Shown in pieces: positions 1 through 8,674 of a stretch of 64,000 bases of DNA. The first letter of the stretch is position 1. Every line of letters starts with the position of its first letter. Source of the DNA: Burkholderiaceae bacterium 26 (GTDB lineage Bacteria; Pseudomonadota; Gammaproteobacteria; Burkholderiales; Burkholderiaceae); contig JYOB01000017.1 in assembly GCA_000955795.1 (NCBI GenBank), forward strand, positions 186,001 through 250,000, in the 5' to 3' direction. The notes below the pieces were generated by a model that was given only the letters and a program-made list of their open reading frames with translations, was not told where the DNA came from and ran no database searches. Position numbers and translations under genes: made by a program.

Positions 1-125
1 TATGGCATCGCGAACAATCGCGCGCGCAGGAGAGCCCCAATTATCAACGCATGATGGCTCGCCGGAATACCGACATCATCCGCGCGGAAGTCGGGCTTGC
101 GGAACTGCGAGAGCAAGGCGCCTGA
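1..125 (+). CDS. C-terminal end of an unidentified protein (cut by the window edge)
   Basis: An open frame enters from the left edge (first complete codon at position 3) and stops with TGA at 123-125. It gives about 40 residues, rich in Arg, Gln and Glu, ending in RAEVGLAELREQGA. The opposite strand carries the glycosyltransferase gene only from 141 on, so this stretch is otherwise empty and the two genes would converge. There is too little sequence to assign a family. The frame could be open by chance in high-GC DNA. Confidence 0.4.
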   Translation, partial: WHREQSRAQESPNYQRMMARRNTDIIRAEVGLAELREQGA

Positions 126-140
126 GCGGCGCCGTCATGC

Positions 141-923
141 TTACCAAGTCTTCTTCTGCTTGGTGATGCCGAGGAATGGCCGCACGAAGATCTGATAGAG
201 GAATTTGCGCACAAAGATCTGGTGCAGATGATGGCCGACACCGAGCCGGTTATCGGCTTCGCGGCTTTTGATGGCGCGATCGGCTTCGAGGTTGGAGCCG
301 CTATCAAAGTTCTGCACGCCAATCACATAAGGCACGACCGCACGGATCTGCACAATGCCCTCGCGCTCGAACTTGTACCAATAGTCTGCTGCTAGCCACA
401 CGGGATAAAGCTGTTCGACCATGCGCTTGGCTGCAGCACGCGTGACGAAATAGCCATGCGCGAGCCACTGGTAGTTGGCGAGTTTGACCGTGCGGTGGTC
501 AGCTGTGAGCGATTGGGCGCTGCGCTTGTAGTAACGGTCGATGTGTGTGAGCAGGATGACGAGCGGTTCTTCCGGTGACACGCTCTGAGCCAGCGCATCG
601 AGCACGGCGGGCACATCGGGCCCGAGTTTCGCGTCGTCTTCGAGGATGAGCGCGTAGGGCAGATTCTGCTCGATGATTGCCCGGTAGACGCCAAGGTGGC
701 TTAGTGCGCAGCCGACTTCGCCGACGGTCAACTCTCGGCTCTGGCCAATAGCGCGCGCGTGGTCATAGTGGCGCGCAAGTTCGTCGGCGGGAAGTGTCTT
801 GCCGTACACACCGGGGAAGCGGCTATGCGGCAGGCCAAGCGCATCGAGCTGGCGTTCCAGCGCCTCGCGGCGACCGGCATCGTGGTCAAGATTGATGAAA
901 AACGTGGGAACGCGCGAACTCAT
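141..923 (-). CDS. Family 25 glycosyltransferase (LPS biosynthesis type)
   Basis: The 260-residue product matches the glycosyltransferase family 25 / LPS glycosyltransferase pattern. It opens with a short strand and an Asn-Leu-Asp motif (PTFFINLDHDAGRR) and carries GEVGCALSHLGVYR around residues 67-80, then the acidic metal-binding-like LILEDDAKL near residues 92-100. Family members add a sugar, often galactose, to lipooligosaccharide core on the cytoplasmic face of the inner membrane. It lies divergent from msbA, which flips lipid A-core, so a cell-envelope role fits. The ATG start at 923 gives the usual family length. Donor and acceptor cannot be told from sequence. Confidence 0.85.
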   Translation of the reverse strand: MSSRVPTFFINLDHDAGRREALERQLDALGLPHSRFPGVYGKTLPADELARHYDHARAIGQSRELTVGEVGCALSHLGVYRAIIEQNLPYALILEDDAKLGPDVPAVLDALAQSVSPEEPLVILLTHIDRYYKRSAQSLTADHRTVKLANYQWLAHGYFVTRAAAKRMVEQLYPVWLAADYWYKFEREGIVQIRAVVPYVIGVQNFDSGSNLEADRAIKSREADNRLGVGHHLHQIFVRKFLYQIFVRPFLGITKQKKTW

Positions 924-1111
924 TGCGGAAGCGTCAGGTGATGCGTCGGTCCGTCTTGACCGGGGATTGCGCAGCAGGATGGGCCGGGTGGTGGATTGCC
1001 GCTAAAATGCCGGGTCGCCCGTCTGTCGGATGACAGCCGCTGCAACGCACTTGATGTCGGCAGAGCCGACCGCCATGCGACGCAAGCTGCCCACCCTCAT
1101 TTGAAAACGCC

Positions 1112-2881
1112 GTGAGTATACAAGCAAAGTCTGATCACCCAGCGCCCGCCAAGCCGATGCTCAAGCGGTTATGGGGCTACCTGCGCCCCGAATTGACCGC
1201 TTTCATCCTGGCGATGGTTGCCATGGGCGTGGTGGCAGCCACGGAGGGGATCATCCCCAAGGTCGTGAAGGATCTGCTGGATCAGGGCTTCGGCGGTGAA
1301 TACGCCGGCAGGCTGTGGCAGGTGCCGGCCATGCTGGTGGGCATTGCCGTGGTGCGCGGCATCGCGCAATTTGCGTCGACGTATCTGTTGAGCCTCGTGT
1401 CGAACAAGGTGCTGCTGAATCTGCGGATGAAGATGTTCGAGCGCCTGCTGCAGGCGCCGGCTTCGTACTATCAGCGCAATACGGCGGCGTCGATCATCAA
1501 CGCGGTCATCTTTGAGGTCAACCAGGTGCTGCAGGTGCTGACCGGCGTGTTCATCACGCTGGTGCGCGATTCAATGACGGTACTGGCGCTGCTGATCTTC
1601 CTCTTCTATACCAACTGGCGCCTGACGCTGGTGGTGGCGGTGATCCTGCCGATCATCGGGTTGCTGATGTCGCGTATCAACCGCCGCCTGCGCTCGCTCA
1701 ATCGCGAGAGCCAAAACCTGACCAACCAGGCCGCCTATGTGGTGGAAGAGGCCGTGGGCGGTTACAAGGTCGTCAAGCTGCACGGCGGCGAAGCGTATGA
1801 ATCGCTGCGCTTCAATGCCATGACGAATCGTCTGCGTGGCTACGCCATGCGCGTGGCCGTGGCTGGTGGCCTGAACCAGCCGGTGACGCAGTTTCTGGCC
1901 GCGCTGGCGCTGTCGATCATCCTGGCCATTGCCATGATGCAGGCGCAGGCCAATCAGACCACGGTCGGCGGCTTTACCGGCTTTGTGATGGCGATGCTCC
2001 TGCTGATCTCGCCGCTCAAGCACCTGACCGACGTGAATCAGCCGCTGCAGCGCGGCCTGACTGCCGCCGAGTTCATCTTCGGCCTGATCGACACGCCGAT
2101 CGAACCGCAAGAAGGCGGCAAGAAGATCGATCGAGCCCGCGGCGATGTCCGCTTCGACAACGTCACCTTCCGCTATGGCGAAGATGGTCGGGCGGCGCTC
2201 GACAACGTGAATCTGCATGTCAAGCCGGGCGAGGTTGTCGCGCTGGTCGGGCCGTCGGGCAGCGGCAAGACCACGCTGGTGAATCTGCTCCCGCGTTTCT
2301 TCGATCCGACCTCGGGCACGATCTCGCTTGATGGCGATGCGCTGGCGGATCTGGCGCTGTATGACCTGCGCCGTCAGATCGCTTTCGTGAGCCAGGACGT
2401 GGTGCTGTTCAACGACACCATCGCTGCCAACGTCGCCTATGGCGCGCGCGACGCCTCCGAGATCGACATGGCCCGCGTGCGCCGTGCGCTGGAAGCGGCC
2501 TACCTGACCGATGTGGTCGACAACCTGCCCGAGGGCATCGATACCAATGTCGGCGACAACGGTTCGAAGCTGTCCGGTGGCCAGCGCCAGCGCCTGGCGA
2601 TTGCCCGTGCGATCTACAAAGACGCGCCGATCCTGATCCTGGATGAAGCGACTTCCGCGCTGGATTCGGAGTCGGAACGCCAAGTGCAGGCCGCGCTCGA
2701 ACGGCTGATGGAAGGCCGTACGACGCTGGTGATCGCGCACCGTCTGTCGACCATTGAAAACGCCGACCGCATCATCGTGCTGGAGCACGGCAAGATTGCT
2801 GAAGCCGGTACGCACCGCGAACTCATCGAGCGCGATGGGTTGTATGCTGGACTCCATCGCATCCAGTTCGCTACCCAGTAA
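1112..2881 (+). CDS. msbA: Lipid A export ATP-binding/permease protein MsbA
   Basis: A 589-residue half-size ABC exporter: an N-terminal six-helix membrane domain (about residues 25-320) followed by a nucleotide-binding domain. The latter has Walker A GPSGSGKT near residue 380, the signature LSGGQ near 487, Walker [12 protein letters not shown] near 508 and an H-loop (IAHRLST). MsbA dimers flip lipid A-core across the inner membrane. The frame begins at GTG 1112; an in-frame ATG at 1157 is an alternative 15 codons in. Length and domain order fit MsbA rather than a generic exporter, supported by the neighbouring LPS glycosyltransferase. Confidence 0.9.
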   Translation: MSIQAKSDHPAPAKPMLKRLWGYLRPELTAFILAMVAMGVVAATEGIIPKVVKDLLDQGFGGEYAGRLWQVPAMLVGIAVVRGIAQFASTYLLSLVSNKVLLNLRMKMFERLLQAPASYYQRNTAASIINAVIFEVNQVLQVLTGVFITLVRDSMTVLALLIFLFYTNWRLTLVVAVILPIIGLLMSRINRRLRSLNRESQNLTNQAAYVVEEAVGGYKVVKLHGGEAYESLRFNAMTNRLRGYAMRVAVAGGLNQPVTQFLAALALSIILAIAMMQAQANQTTVGGFTGFVMAMLLLISPLKHLTDVNQPLQRGLTAAEFIFGLIDTPIEPQEGGKKIDRARGDVRFDNVTFRYGEDGRAALDNVNLHVKPGEVVALVGPSGSGKTTLVNLLPRFFDPTSGTISLDGDALADLALYDLRRQIAFVSQDVVLFNDTIAANVAYGARDASEIDMARVRRALEAAYLTDVVDNLPEGIDTNVGDNGSKLSGGQRQRLAIARAIYKDAPILILDEATSALDSESERQVQAALERLMEGRTTLVIAHRLSTIENADRIIVLEHGKIAEAGTHRELIERDGLYAGLHRIQFATQ

Positions 2882-2932
2882 GCCTTGCCTTTCGGGCGGC
2901 GTGCTCAAGATGCTCACATCAAAGGAGACATC

Positions 2933-3529
2933 GTGACGACCACCACACCGCCCATCAGCCGGTTCCCCGTTCCTGAACTGGCCGACATTCCCGAAGACAT
3001 CCGTGCGCGCATCCTGGAAGTGCAGGAGAAGAGCGGCTTTGTGCCGAACGTCTTCTTGGCGCTCTCACATCGGCCCGACGAATGCCGCGCCTTCTTCGCG
3101 TACCACGATGCGCTGATGCTGCGCGAAGGCAGCAGCCTCACCAAGGGCGAGCGCGAGATGATCGTGGTCGCCACGTCCGCCGCCAACCAATGCCTGTATT
3201 GCGTGGTCGCGCACGGCGCCATTCTGCGCATCTACGAGAAGAAACCGCTGGTGGCCGACCAGATCGCCGTCAATTACCGCAAGGCCGACATCACGCCGCG
3301 CCAGCGCGCCATGCTCGACTTCGCGATGAAGGTCTGCACCGCTTCGCACACCGTCAATGACGCCGACTATGAAGCGTTGCGCGCGCATGGTTTCGATGAT
3401 GAGGACATTTGGGACATCACCGGTATCACCGCCTTCTTTGGCCTGTCGAATCGCATGGCGAATGTGATTTCGATGCGGCCCAATGACGAATTCTTCCTGC
3501 TTGGCCGCTTGCCACGCGAGAAGAAATAG
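2933..3529 (+). CDS. Peroxidase-related AhpD/carboxymuconolactone decarboxylase-like protein
   Basis: A 198-residue all-helical AhpD-like protein. The family signature is Cys87-x-x-Cys90 with His94 (NQCLYCVVAH), preceded by the conserved glutamate of the TKGEREM helix. Members reduce peroxides or act as disulfide relays through the CxxC pair. The start is taken at GTG 2933 because AAAGGAGA lies seven bases upstream; the frame is open back to TTG 2885 but those residues are not family-like. The gene follows msbA by about 50 bp on the same strand and could be cotranscribed. The physiological substrate is unknown. Confidence 0.85.
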   Translation: MTTTTPPISRFPVPELADIPEDIRARILEVQEKSGFVPNVFLALSHRPDECRAFFAYHDALMLREGSSLTKGEREMIVVATSAANQCLYCVVAHGAILRIYEKKPLVADQIAVNYRKADITPRQRAMLDFAMKVCTASHTVNDADYEALRAHGFDDEDIWDITGITAFFGLSNRMANVISMRPNDEFFLLGRLPREKK

Positions 3530-3541
3530 GGCGCAACGGGC

Positions 3542-4441
3542 CTACGCCGTCAGCTCGCGCAGCGCTTCGAGCAGCTTGACGGCGGGGCTCGGCAGGATGC
3601 CGTGGCGGCGCCGGAACGCCGTGAGCGTGCGGCGCGCGACCAGGCCGGGTATCGGCAGTGGCTCGATCACGCCGGCACGGCGCTCCGCATCGATCATCGG
3701 TTCGGCCATCCAGCTCAGGAAACCGGAGCGCGCCACCAGGCTCTTGAGTGCCGTCACCGAGCGCGTTTCCACCACGATGTTCGGCAAGCCAAGTCCGGCT
3801 GCCTCGAATATCTGACGCATGTGCTCGTACGGGCCGGTGCCGCGCGGCGGAACGGCCCAGAATGCATCCAGCGTATCGGCCAATGTCAGGCCAGGGCGAT
3901 GGCGCAGCGAATGCTCCGGCGACGCGACCACGAAACTCGCATCCTCCCAGCGGCAATCCGCGATGGCGATGATTTCGTCGGTATCTGGCATCGCCATCGA
4001 CAGCGCGAGATCGATCTCGTGCTTGACCAACCCTTCGGCCAGCCGGTCCCATACGCCTTCCAGTATTTCCACGCGCAAGTTTGGCCAGCGGGTTACCACA
4101 GTGCCCACGGCCAACGGCAAGACATAGCTTGCGATGCTGCCCACTGCGCCCACGCGGATCGTGCCCTTGGCAAGCCCGCGCATCGCGTCGATCTCTTCCT
4201 GTGCGTAATCGGCCTCGCGCTGCAGCAGCGACGCGTGCGGCAGGAGTGCCTGCCCGATCGCGGTGAGCTGCATTCCCTTGGAGTGCCGCTCGAACAGCGG
4301 CGCGCCCACTTCGTCTTCCAATCGCTTGACGATGCGGCTGAGCGCCGGCTGCGTGACGTGCAGAACCTCCGCCGCACGCCCAAGGCTGCCGGCGGAGACG
4401 ATGGTGGTAAAGGCGCGTAACTGGCGTAGATCGAAAGTCAT
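3542..4441 (-). CDS. LysR-family transcriptional regulator
   Basis: A 299-residue LysR-type regulator. The N-terminal winged helix-turn-helix (about residues 1-60) contains SLGRAAEVLHVTQPALSR, followed by a linker helix and a periplasmic-binding-like effector domain. It is divergent from the benzoylformate decarboxylase operon, with 93 bp between the two ATG codons. This is the classical arrangement for a LysR protein that controls its divergent neighbour and itself. The inducer is probably an aromatic 2-oxo or 2-hydroxy acid such as mandelate or benzoylformate, by inference from context only. Confidence 0.9.
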   Translation of the reverse strand: MTFDLRQLRAFTTIVSAGSLGRAAEVLHVTQPALSRIVKRLEDEVGAPLFERHSKGMQLTAIGQALLPHASLLQREADYAQEEIDAMRGLAKGTIRVGAVGSIASYVLPLAVGTVVTRWPNLRVEILEGVWDRLAEGLVKHEIDLALSMAMPDTDEIIAIADCRWEDASFVVASPEHSLRHRPGLTLADTLDAFWAVPPRGTGPYEHMRQIFEAAGLGLPNIVVETRSVTALKSLVARSGFLSWMAEPMIDAERRAGVIEPLPIPGLVARRTLTAFRRRHGILPSPAVKLLEALRELTA

Positions 4442-4534
4442 GCTAAAAGGTAATGACTTTGACGAAATAATTCAATATCGCGTTAATCGCTACGGATTCC
4501 ATACTGGCAGTCTGTTTCAAGGAGGACTGCCTGT
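4442..4534. promoter_or_regulatory. Divergent promoter/operator region, LysR gene versus mdlC operon
   Basis: This 93-bp spacer is clearly more AT-rich than its surroundings, especially 4461-4490. It holds the imperfectly symmetrical stretch ATTCAATATCGCGTTAAT, compatible with a LysR T-N11-A box. A strong ribosome-binding site (AAGGAGG) sits before ATG 4535. No -35/-10 pair is clear enough to name. The assignment rests on layout more than on motif quality. Confidence 0.4.
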
Positions 4535-6124
4535 ATGACCCGCACTTCGCTCGCGCTGATCACCGTGCGCGACGCCACGATCGACCTGCTGCGCCGGCTC
4601 GGCATGACCCACGTGTTCGGCAATCCGGGCTCGACCGAGCTGCCGATGTTTCGCGATTTTCCGGAGGATTTCCGCTACATCCTGGGCTTGCAGGAAGCCG
4701 TGGTGGTCGGCATGGCGGACGGCTTTGCGCAGGCTACGGGCAATGCCGCGCTGGTGAACCTGCATTCGGCGGCCGGTGTCGGCAATGCCATGGGCAACAT
4801 CTTCACAGCCTTCAAGAACCGCACGCCGCTCGTGATTACCGCCGGGCAGCAGGCGCGGTCCATTCTGCCGTTCGATCCGTTTCTCGCTTCCAACCAGGCG
4901 ACGGAACTGCCGAAGCCGTATGTGAAGTGGAGCGTCGAGCCCGCGCGTGCGCAGGATGTGCCGCTGGCGCTGGCCCGTGCATATCACATTGCGATGCAGG
5001 AGCCGCGCGGCCCCGTGCTGGTGTCGATTCCCGTGGATGACTGGGACCAGACGACGGAGCCCGTCGCCGTGCACGAAATGGCCACGGCGGTACGGCCCGA
5101 TCCGGTCACGCTGGCGCGCATCGGCGACTTGCTGGACGCGGCGCAGCGGCCGGCGTTCGTGGTGGGGGCTGCAATTGACCGCGCTGGCGCGTGGGACGCC
5201 GTCGTGCAACTCGCCGAGACCCACAACGCGCGCGTGTTCACCGCGCCGATGGCCGGGCGTGGCGCGTTTCCCGAAGACCACCCCCTTTTCGCCGGTTTCC
5301 TGCCCGCGATGCGCGAGAAGATCGTCAGCCTGCTGCAAGGGCACGACGTGGTGTTCGCGCTCGGCGCACCGGCGTTTACGTACCACGTGGAAGGCCATGG
5401 TCCGCATGTGCCGGTCGGGGCGAAGCTCGTGCAGTTGATCGACGATCCAGCGACTGCTGCCTGGACGCCGGAGGGCATTTCCGCCGTTGGCAACATTCGC
5501 CTGGGCGTGCTGGACCTGCTCGCCCGCGCAGCGCCACCGTCACGTCCGCTGCCCGCGCCACGCGTCAAATCGCAGCGAGCCGAGCCGGGGTCGCCCATGT
5601 CGGTCGCCTTTGTTCTGCAGACGCTCGATGCCGTGCGCGGCCCGGCAGACATCGTCGTCGAAGAAGCTCCGAGTGCACGCTCGACCATGCACACCTACTT
5701 GCCGATGCGCCGCTCCGGCGCCTTCTACACCATGGACAGCGGCGGATTGGGCTATGGCATGCCCGCTGCCGTGGGTGTCGCGTTGGCCACGCCGGGAACG
5801 CGCGTGATCGGCCTGATTGGCGATGGATCGAGCATGTATTCGATCCAGGCGCTCCGGAGCGCCTCGCTACTTGAGCTTCCCATGACGTTCGTGATCCTGA
5901 ACAACCATCGCTACGCCGCGCTACAGGAGTTTGCGCCGGTGTTCGGCTTTGCCGCCACCGATGTGGTGCAGGGCACGGATCTGACGGGTATCGACTTCGT
6001 CGGTCTGGCCCGCGCCATGGGCTGCACTGGCGAGCGCGTGAGCGAACCGCATGCGCTGGAAGCCGTGCTGCGCACCGCGCTGCAATCCAGCGGACCAACC
6101 TTGATTGAAGTGGAGATTGCCTGA
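4535..6124 (+). CDS. mdlC: Benzoylformate decarboxylase (ThDP-dependent)
   Basis: The 529-residue enzyme follows the layout of Pseudomonas putida benzoylformate decarboxylase. The family's active-site residues are present with a constant offset: Ser33 in NPGSTEL, Glu54 in LQEAV, His77 in LHSAAG and the later histidine of FTYH at 284. The thiamine diphosphate motif GDGS...NN lies in the C-terminal third. The reaction is benzoylformate to benzaldehyde plus CO2 in the cytoplasm. ATG 4535 follows AAGGAGG, and the stop overlaps the next ATG by one base (TGATG), so translation is coupled to the aldehyde dehydrogenase. A related 2-oxo acid decarboxylase specificity is possible. Confidence 0.9.
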   Translation: MTRTSLALITVRDATIDLLRRLGMTHVFGNPGSTELPMFRDFPEDFRYILGLQEAVVVGMADGFAQATGNAALVNLHSAAGVGNAMGNIFTAFKNRTPLVITAGQQARSILPFDPFLASNQATELPKPYVKWSVEPARAQDVPLALARAYHIAMQEPRGPVLVSIPVDDWDQTTEPVAVHEMATAVRPDPVTLARIGDLLDAAQRPAFVVGAAIDRAGAWDAVVQLAETHNARVFTAPMAGRGAFPEDHPLFAGFLPAMREKIVSLLQGHDVVFALGAPAFTYHVEGHGPHVPVGAKLVQLIDDPATAAWTPEGISAVGNIRLGVLDLLARAAPPSRPLPAPRVKSQRAEPGSPMSVAFVLQTLDAVRGPADIVVEEAPSARSTMHTYLPMRRSGAFYTMDSGGLGYGMPAAVGVALATPGTRVIGLIGDGSSMYSIQALRSASLLELPMTFVILNNHRYAALQEFAPVFGFAATDVVQGTDLTGIDFVGLARAMGCTGERVSEPHALEAVLRTALQSSGPTLIEVEIA

Positions 6125-7608
6125 TGACAAGTACGAACATTGCCCCGTCGGACGCGGCGCAGACCATCTCGATGCTGATCAACGGCGAGCGCGTGCAAGC
6201 TGCCAGTGGTGCGGTGTTCGAGCGGCGGAATCCGCTTGACGGCACCGTGGCTACGCGTGCACCCGCCGCAACGGTGGACGATGCGCGCCGCGCCGTCGAT
6301 GCCGCTGCAGCAGCATTCCCAGCCTGGGCCGCCATCGGCCCGAGCGAGCGCCGCGCGTTGCTGATGCGTGCTGCGCAAGCGCTCGAAGCCAAGGGCGAAG
6401 CTTTTGCCGCCGCAATGGCTGCGGAGACCGGTGCCTCTGCGCTGTGGGCCGGCTTCAACGTGCATCTTGCTGCCAGCGGTCTGCAGGAAGCCGCCGCCAT
6501 GGTCACGCAGATCGCGGGCGAGATCATTCCGTCCGACGTGCCGGGCAGCGTCGCCATGGGCGTGCGTCAGCCCGCCGGTGTGGTGCTCGGCATTGCGCCG
6601 TGGAATGCACCGGTCATCCTCGCGGTGCGAGCGATCGCACTGCCACTGGCATGTGGCAATACCGTCGTGCTCAAGGGCTCCGAGATTTCACCGGCCACGC
6701 ACGGGCTCATCATCGAAGCCCTGCAGGAAGCGGGCTTGCCGAAGGGCGTCGTCAATTTCGTGACCAACGCCCCGGCTGATGCGGGCGCGGTGGTTGAAGC
6801 GATGATTGCGCACCCTGCCGTGCGTCGCGTCAACTTCACGGGGTCCACGCGCGTGGGCCGCATCATCGCGCAGACGTGCGCTACGCATCTGAAACCTGTT
6901 GTGCTGGAACTGGGCGGCAAGGCGCCGCTTCTGGTGCTGGCCGATGCGGATATCGACGCCGCTGTTGATGGCGCAGCGTTTGGCGCGTTCGCCAACTCGG
7001 GTCAGATCTGCATGTCCACTGAGCGCATCATCGTGGACGAAACCATTGCCGATGCGTTTGTTGCCAAGCTTGCTGCGAAGGCCGTTTCGCTGCCGCTGGG
7101 TGATCCGCGCAAAGGGCCGGCGGTGCTCGGCTCGGTGGTCGACATGAGCGCGGTGGAACGCTGCAATCACCTGATCGACGACGCGCTCGCCAAGGGCGCG
7201 AAGCTGCTGTGCGGCGGTAAGGCTTCCAGCACGTTGATGCCCGCCACGCTGCTCGACCACGTGACGCCCGACATGCTGATCTACGCGGAAGAATCGTTCG
7301 GTCCCGTCAAGGGCATCGTGCGTGTGAGCGGCGACGATGCCGCCGTCGACTGCGCGAATGACAACGCATACGGTTTGTCGTCCGCCGTGTTCAGCCGCGA
7401 TGTAGCACGCGCGATGAACGTCGCTCGCCGCATCGAATCCGGCATCTGCCACATCAATGGACCGACCGTCCACGACGAGGCGCAGATGCCATTCGGAGGC
7501 GTCAAGGCAAGCGGCTTCGGGCACTTCGGCGGTCGCGCTGGCGTGGCCGAGTTCACCGAGCTGCGCTGGATGACGGTGCAGACCACGCCGCGCCACTACC
7601 CCTTCTGA
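6124..7608 (+). CDS. Aldehyde dehydrogenase (benzaldehyde/salicylaldehyde/vanillin type)
   Basis: A 494-residue NAD(P)-dependent aldehyde dehydrogenase. It has the oxyanion asparagine in WNAP (Asn161), the general-base glutamate in LELGG (Glu262) and the catalytic cysteine in GQICMS (Cys296). N-terminal and active-site sequences resemble the aromatic salicylaldehyde/vanillin dehydrogenase branch. It is translationally coupled to mdlC, so the likely reaction is oxidation of the benzaldehyde that MdlC produces to benzoate. Whether NAD or NADP is preferred cannot be read from the sequence. Confidence 0.88.
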   Translation: MTSTNIAPSDAAQTISMLINGERVQAASGAVFERRNPLDGTVATRAPAATVDDARRAVDAAAAAFPAWAAIGPSERRALLMRAAQALEAKGEAFAAAMAAETGASALWAGFNVHLAASGLQEAAAMVTQIAGEIIPSDVPGSVAMGVRQPAGVVLGIAPWNAPVILAVRAIALPLACGNTVVLKGSEISPATHGLIIEALQEAGLPKGVVNFVTNAPADAGAVVEAMIAHPAVRRVNFTGSTRVGRIIAQTCATHLKPVVLELGGKAPLLVLADADIDAAVDGAAFGAFANSGQICMSTERIIVDETIADAFVAKLAAKAVSLPLGDPRKGPAVLGSVVDMSAVERCNHLIDDALAKGAKLLCGGKASSTLMPATLLDHVTPDMLIYAEESFGPVKGIVRVSGDDAAVDCANDNAYGLSSAVFSRDVARAMNVARRIESGICHINGPTVHDEAQMPFGGVKASGFGHFGGRAGVAEFTELRWMTVQTTPRHYPF

Positions 7609-7620
7609 GCTGAGATGCCA

Positions 7621-8556
7621 ATGAGGATCGCAATTCTTGGGGCGGGCGCGATGGGTTCGCTGTTTGGCGGGTTGCTGGCCGAAGCTGATCAACACGTCAC
7701 GCTGCTCGACATCAACGATGCGCATTTGCACGCAATCACCACGCACGGGCTGCGGCTGGAAACTGATCGCGGCGATCGTCACGTCCGCAACCTGCAGGCG
7801 CTGCGCCCGGGCGATGCGACAGAGGTGCCCGATTTGCTGATCGTCTTCACCAAGGCTATGCACACGCGCGCAGCACTTGCGAGCGTGCGTCACCTGGTTG
7901 GCGAGTCAACGCATGTGCTGACGCTGCAGAACGGGCTGGGCAACGTAGAGGCGCTGGCTTCTGTCGTGCCATCGGAACGCATCTTCGTTGGCGTGACCAC
8001 GTGGCCGGCGGACCTTGCTGGCCCAGGCCACGTGCGCTCACACGGCGCAGGTGCGATCCGCCTGATGAGCGCAGACGGCGAGCGGCCTCCGATGCTCGCA
8101 CGCGTGGTGGATGCGCTATCCGCCGCCGGCCTGAACTGCCAGGCAGATGCGAACGTATGGGGCGCCGTGTGGGAGAAGGTCGCCTTCAATGCCGCGCTCA
8201 ACCCGCTGTGCACGGTGCTGAACCAGCCTGTCGATGCGCTGGGCGCGGTGGAAGACGGCCCAGCCTTGGCGCTGACCATCGTGGACGAAGTGCTGGCTGT
8301 GGCGCGCGCCAGCGGCATCAACGTCGATGCCACCAAGGTGAGCGACAACGTGCGGCATGCCATCGTCGCACATCGCGGGCATAAGCCGTCGATGCTGCAA
8401 GACGTGTTGGCCGGACGTCCGACCGAGATCGAATCCATCAATGGCGCCGTGGTGGCGGCGGCGCGCCGGTATGGCGTGCCTGTGCCACACACCGAGACGT
8501 TGATGCAATTGGTGCGCTTGGTGCAGGCGAGCACCGTGCACCAGCAGGCGCCTTAG
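7621..8556 (+). CDS. Ketopantoate reductase-family (PanE-like) 2-hydroxyacid dehydrogenase
   Basis: A 311-residue ketopantoate reductase-fold protein: N-terminal Rossmann motif GAGAMGSLFGG, active-site lysine in WEKVAFN (Lys186) with the adjacent Asn190, and a glutamate in the TEIESINGAV helix. Two ATG codons (7615 and 7621) are two codons apart; the second gives the usual start MRIAILG. It lies 12 bp after the aldehyde dehydrogenase in the mdlC operon. That argues against a plain pantothenate role and for a catabolic oxidoreductase, possibly acting on mandelate/benzoylformate. The annotation as 2-dehydropantoate 2-reductase is the conservative alternative. Confidence 0.8.
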   Translation: MRIAILGAGAMGSLFGGLLAEADQHVTLLDINDAHLHAITTHGLRLETDRGDRHVRNLQALRPGDATEVPDLLIVFTKAMHTRAALASVRHLVGESTHVLTLQNGLGNVEALASVVPSERIFVGVTTWPADLAGPGHVRSHGAGAIRLMSADGERPPMLARVVDALSAAGLNCQADANVWGAVWEKVAFNAALNPLCTVLNQPVDALGAVEDGPALALTIVDEVLAVARASGINVDATKVSDNVRHAIVAHRGHKPSMLQDVLAGRPTEIESINGAVVAAARRYGVPVPHTETLMQLVRLVQASTVHQQAP

Positions 8557-8620
8557 CAGGCCGAGATACGCAAGGTTTCATTCGATGGCGCGCAGACGCC
8601 ACCTCAACGGAGACAACCAC

Positions 8621-8674
8621 ATGAAGTGCAATTCCAGATTGCCGAGCGCGGCGTCCAAACGGGGGCCGGTATGA
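8621..8674 (+). CDS. 17-codon upstream ORF coupled to the aromatic-acid transporter
   Basis: ATG 8621, preceded by a GGAG-like site, opens a 17-codon frame. Its TGA (8672-8674) overlaps the transporter ATG at 8671 as ATGA. The peptide starts MKCNSRL and has no recognisable motif. A frame of this length can occur by chance. The combination of ribosome-binding site, ATG and exact stop/start overlap suggests a leader that couples translation to the transporter. Confidence 0.35.
   Translation: MKCNSRLPSAASKRGPV

Noticed and set aside
1571-2917. 448-codon minus-strand frame opposite msbA
   Set aside because: Arg/His/Gln-rich antisense shadow typical of high-GC DNA; msbA on the other strand has full ABC motifs.
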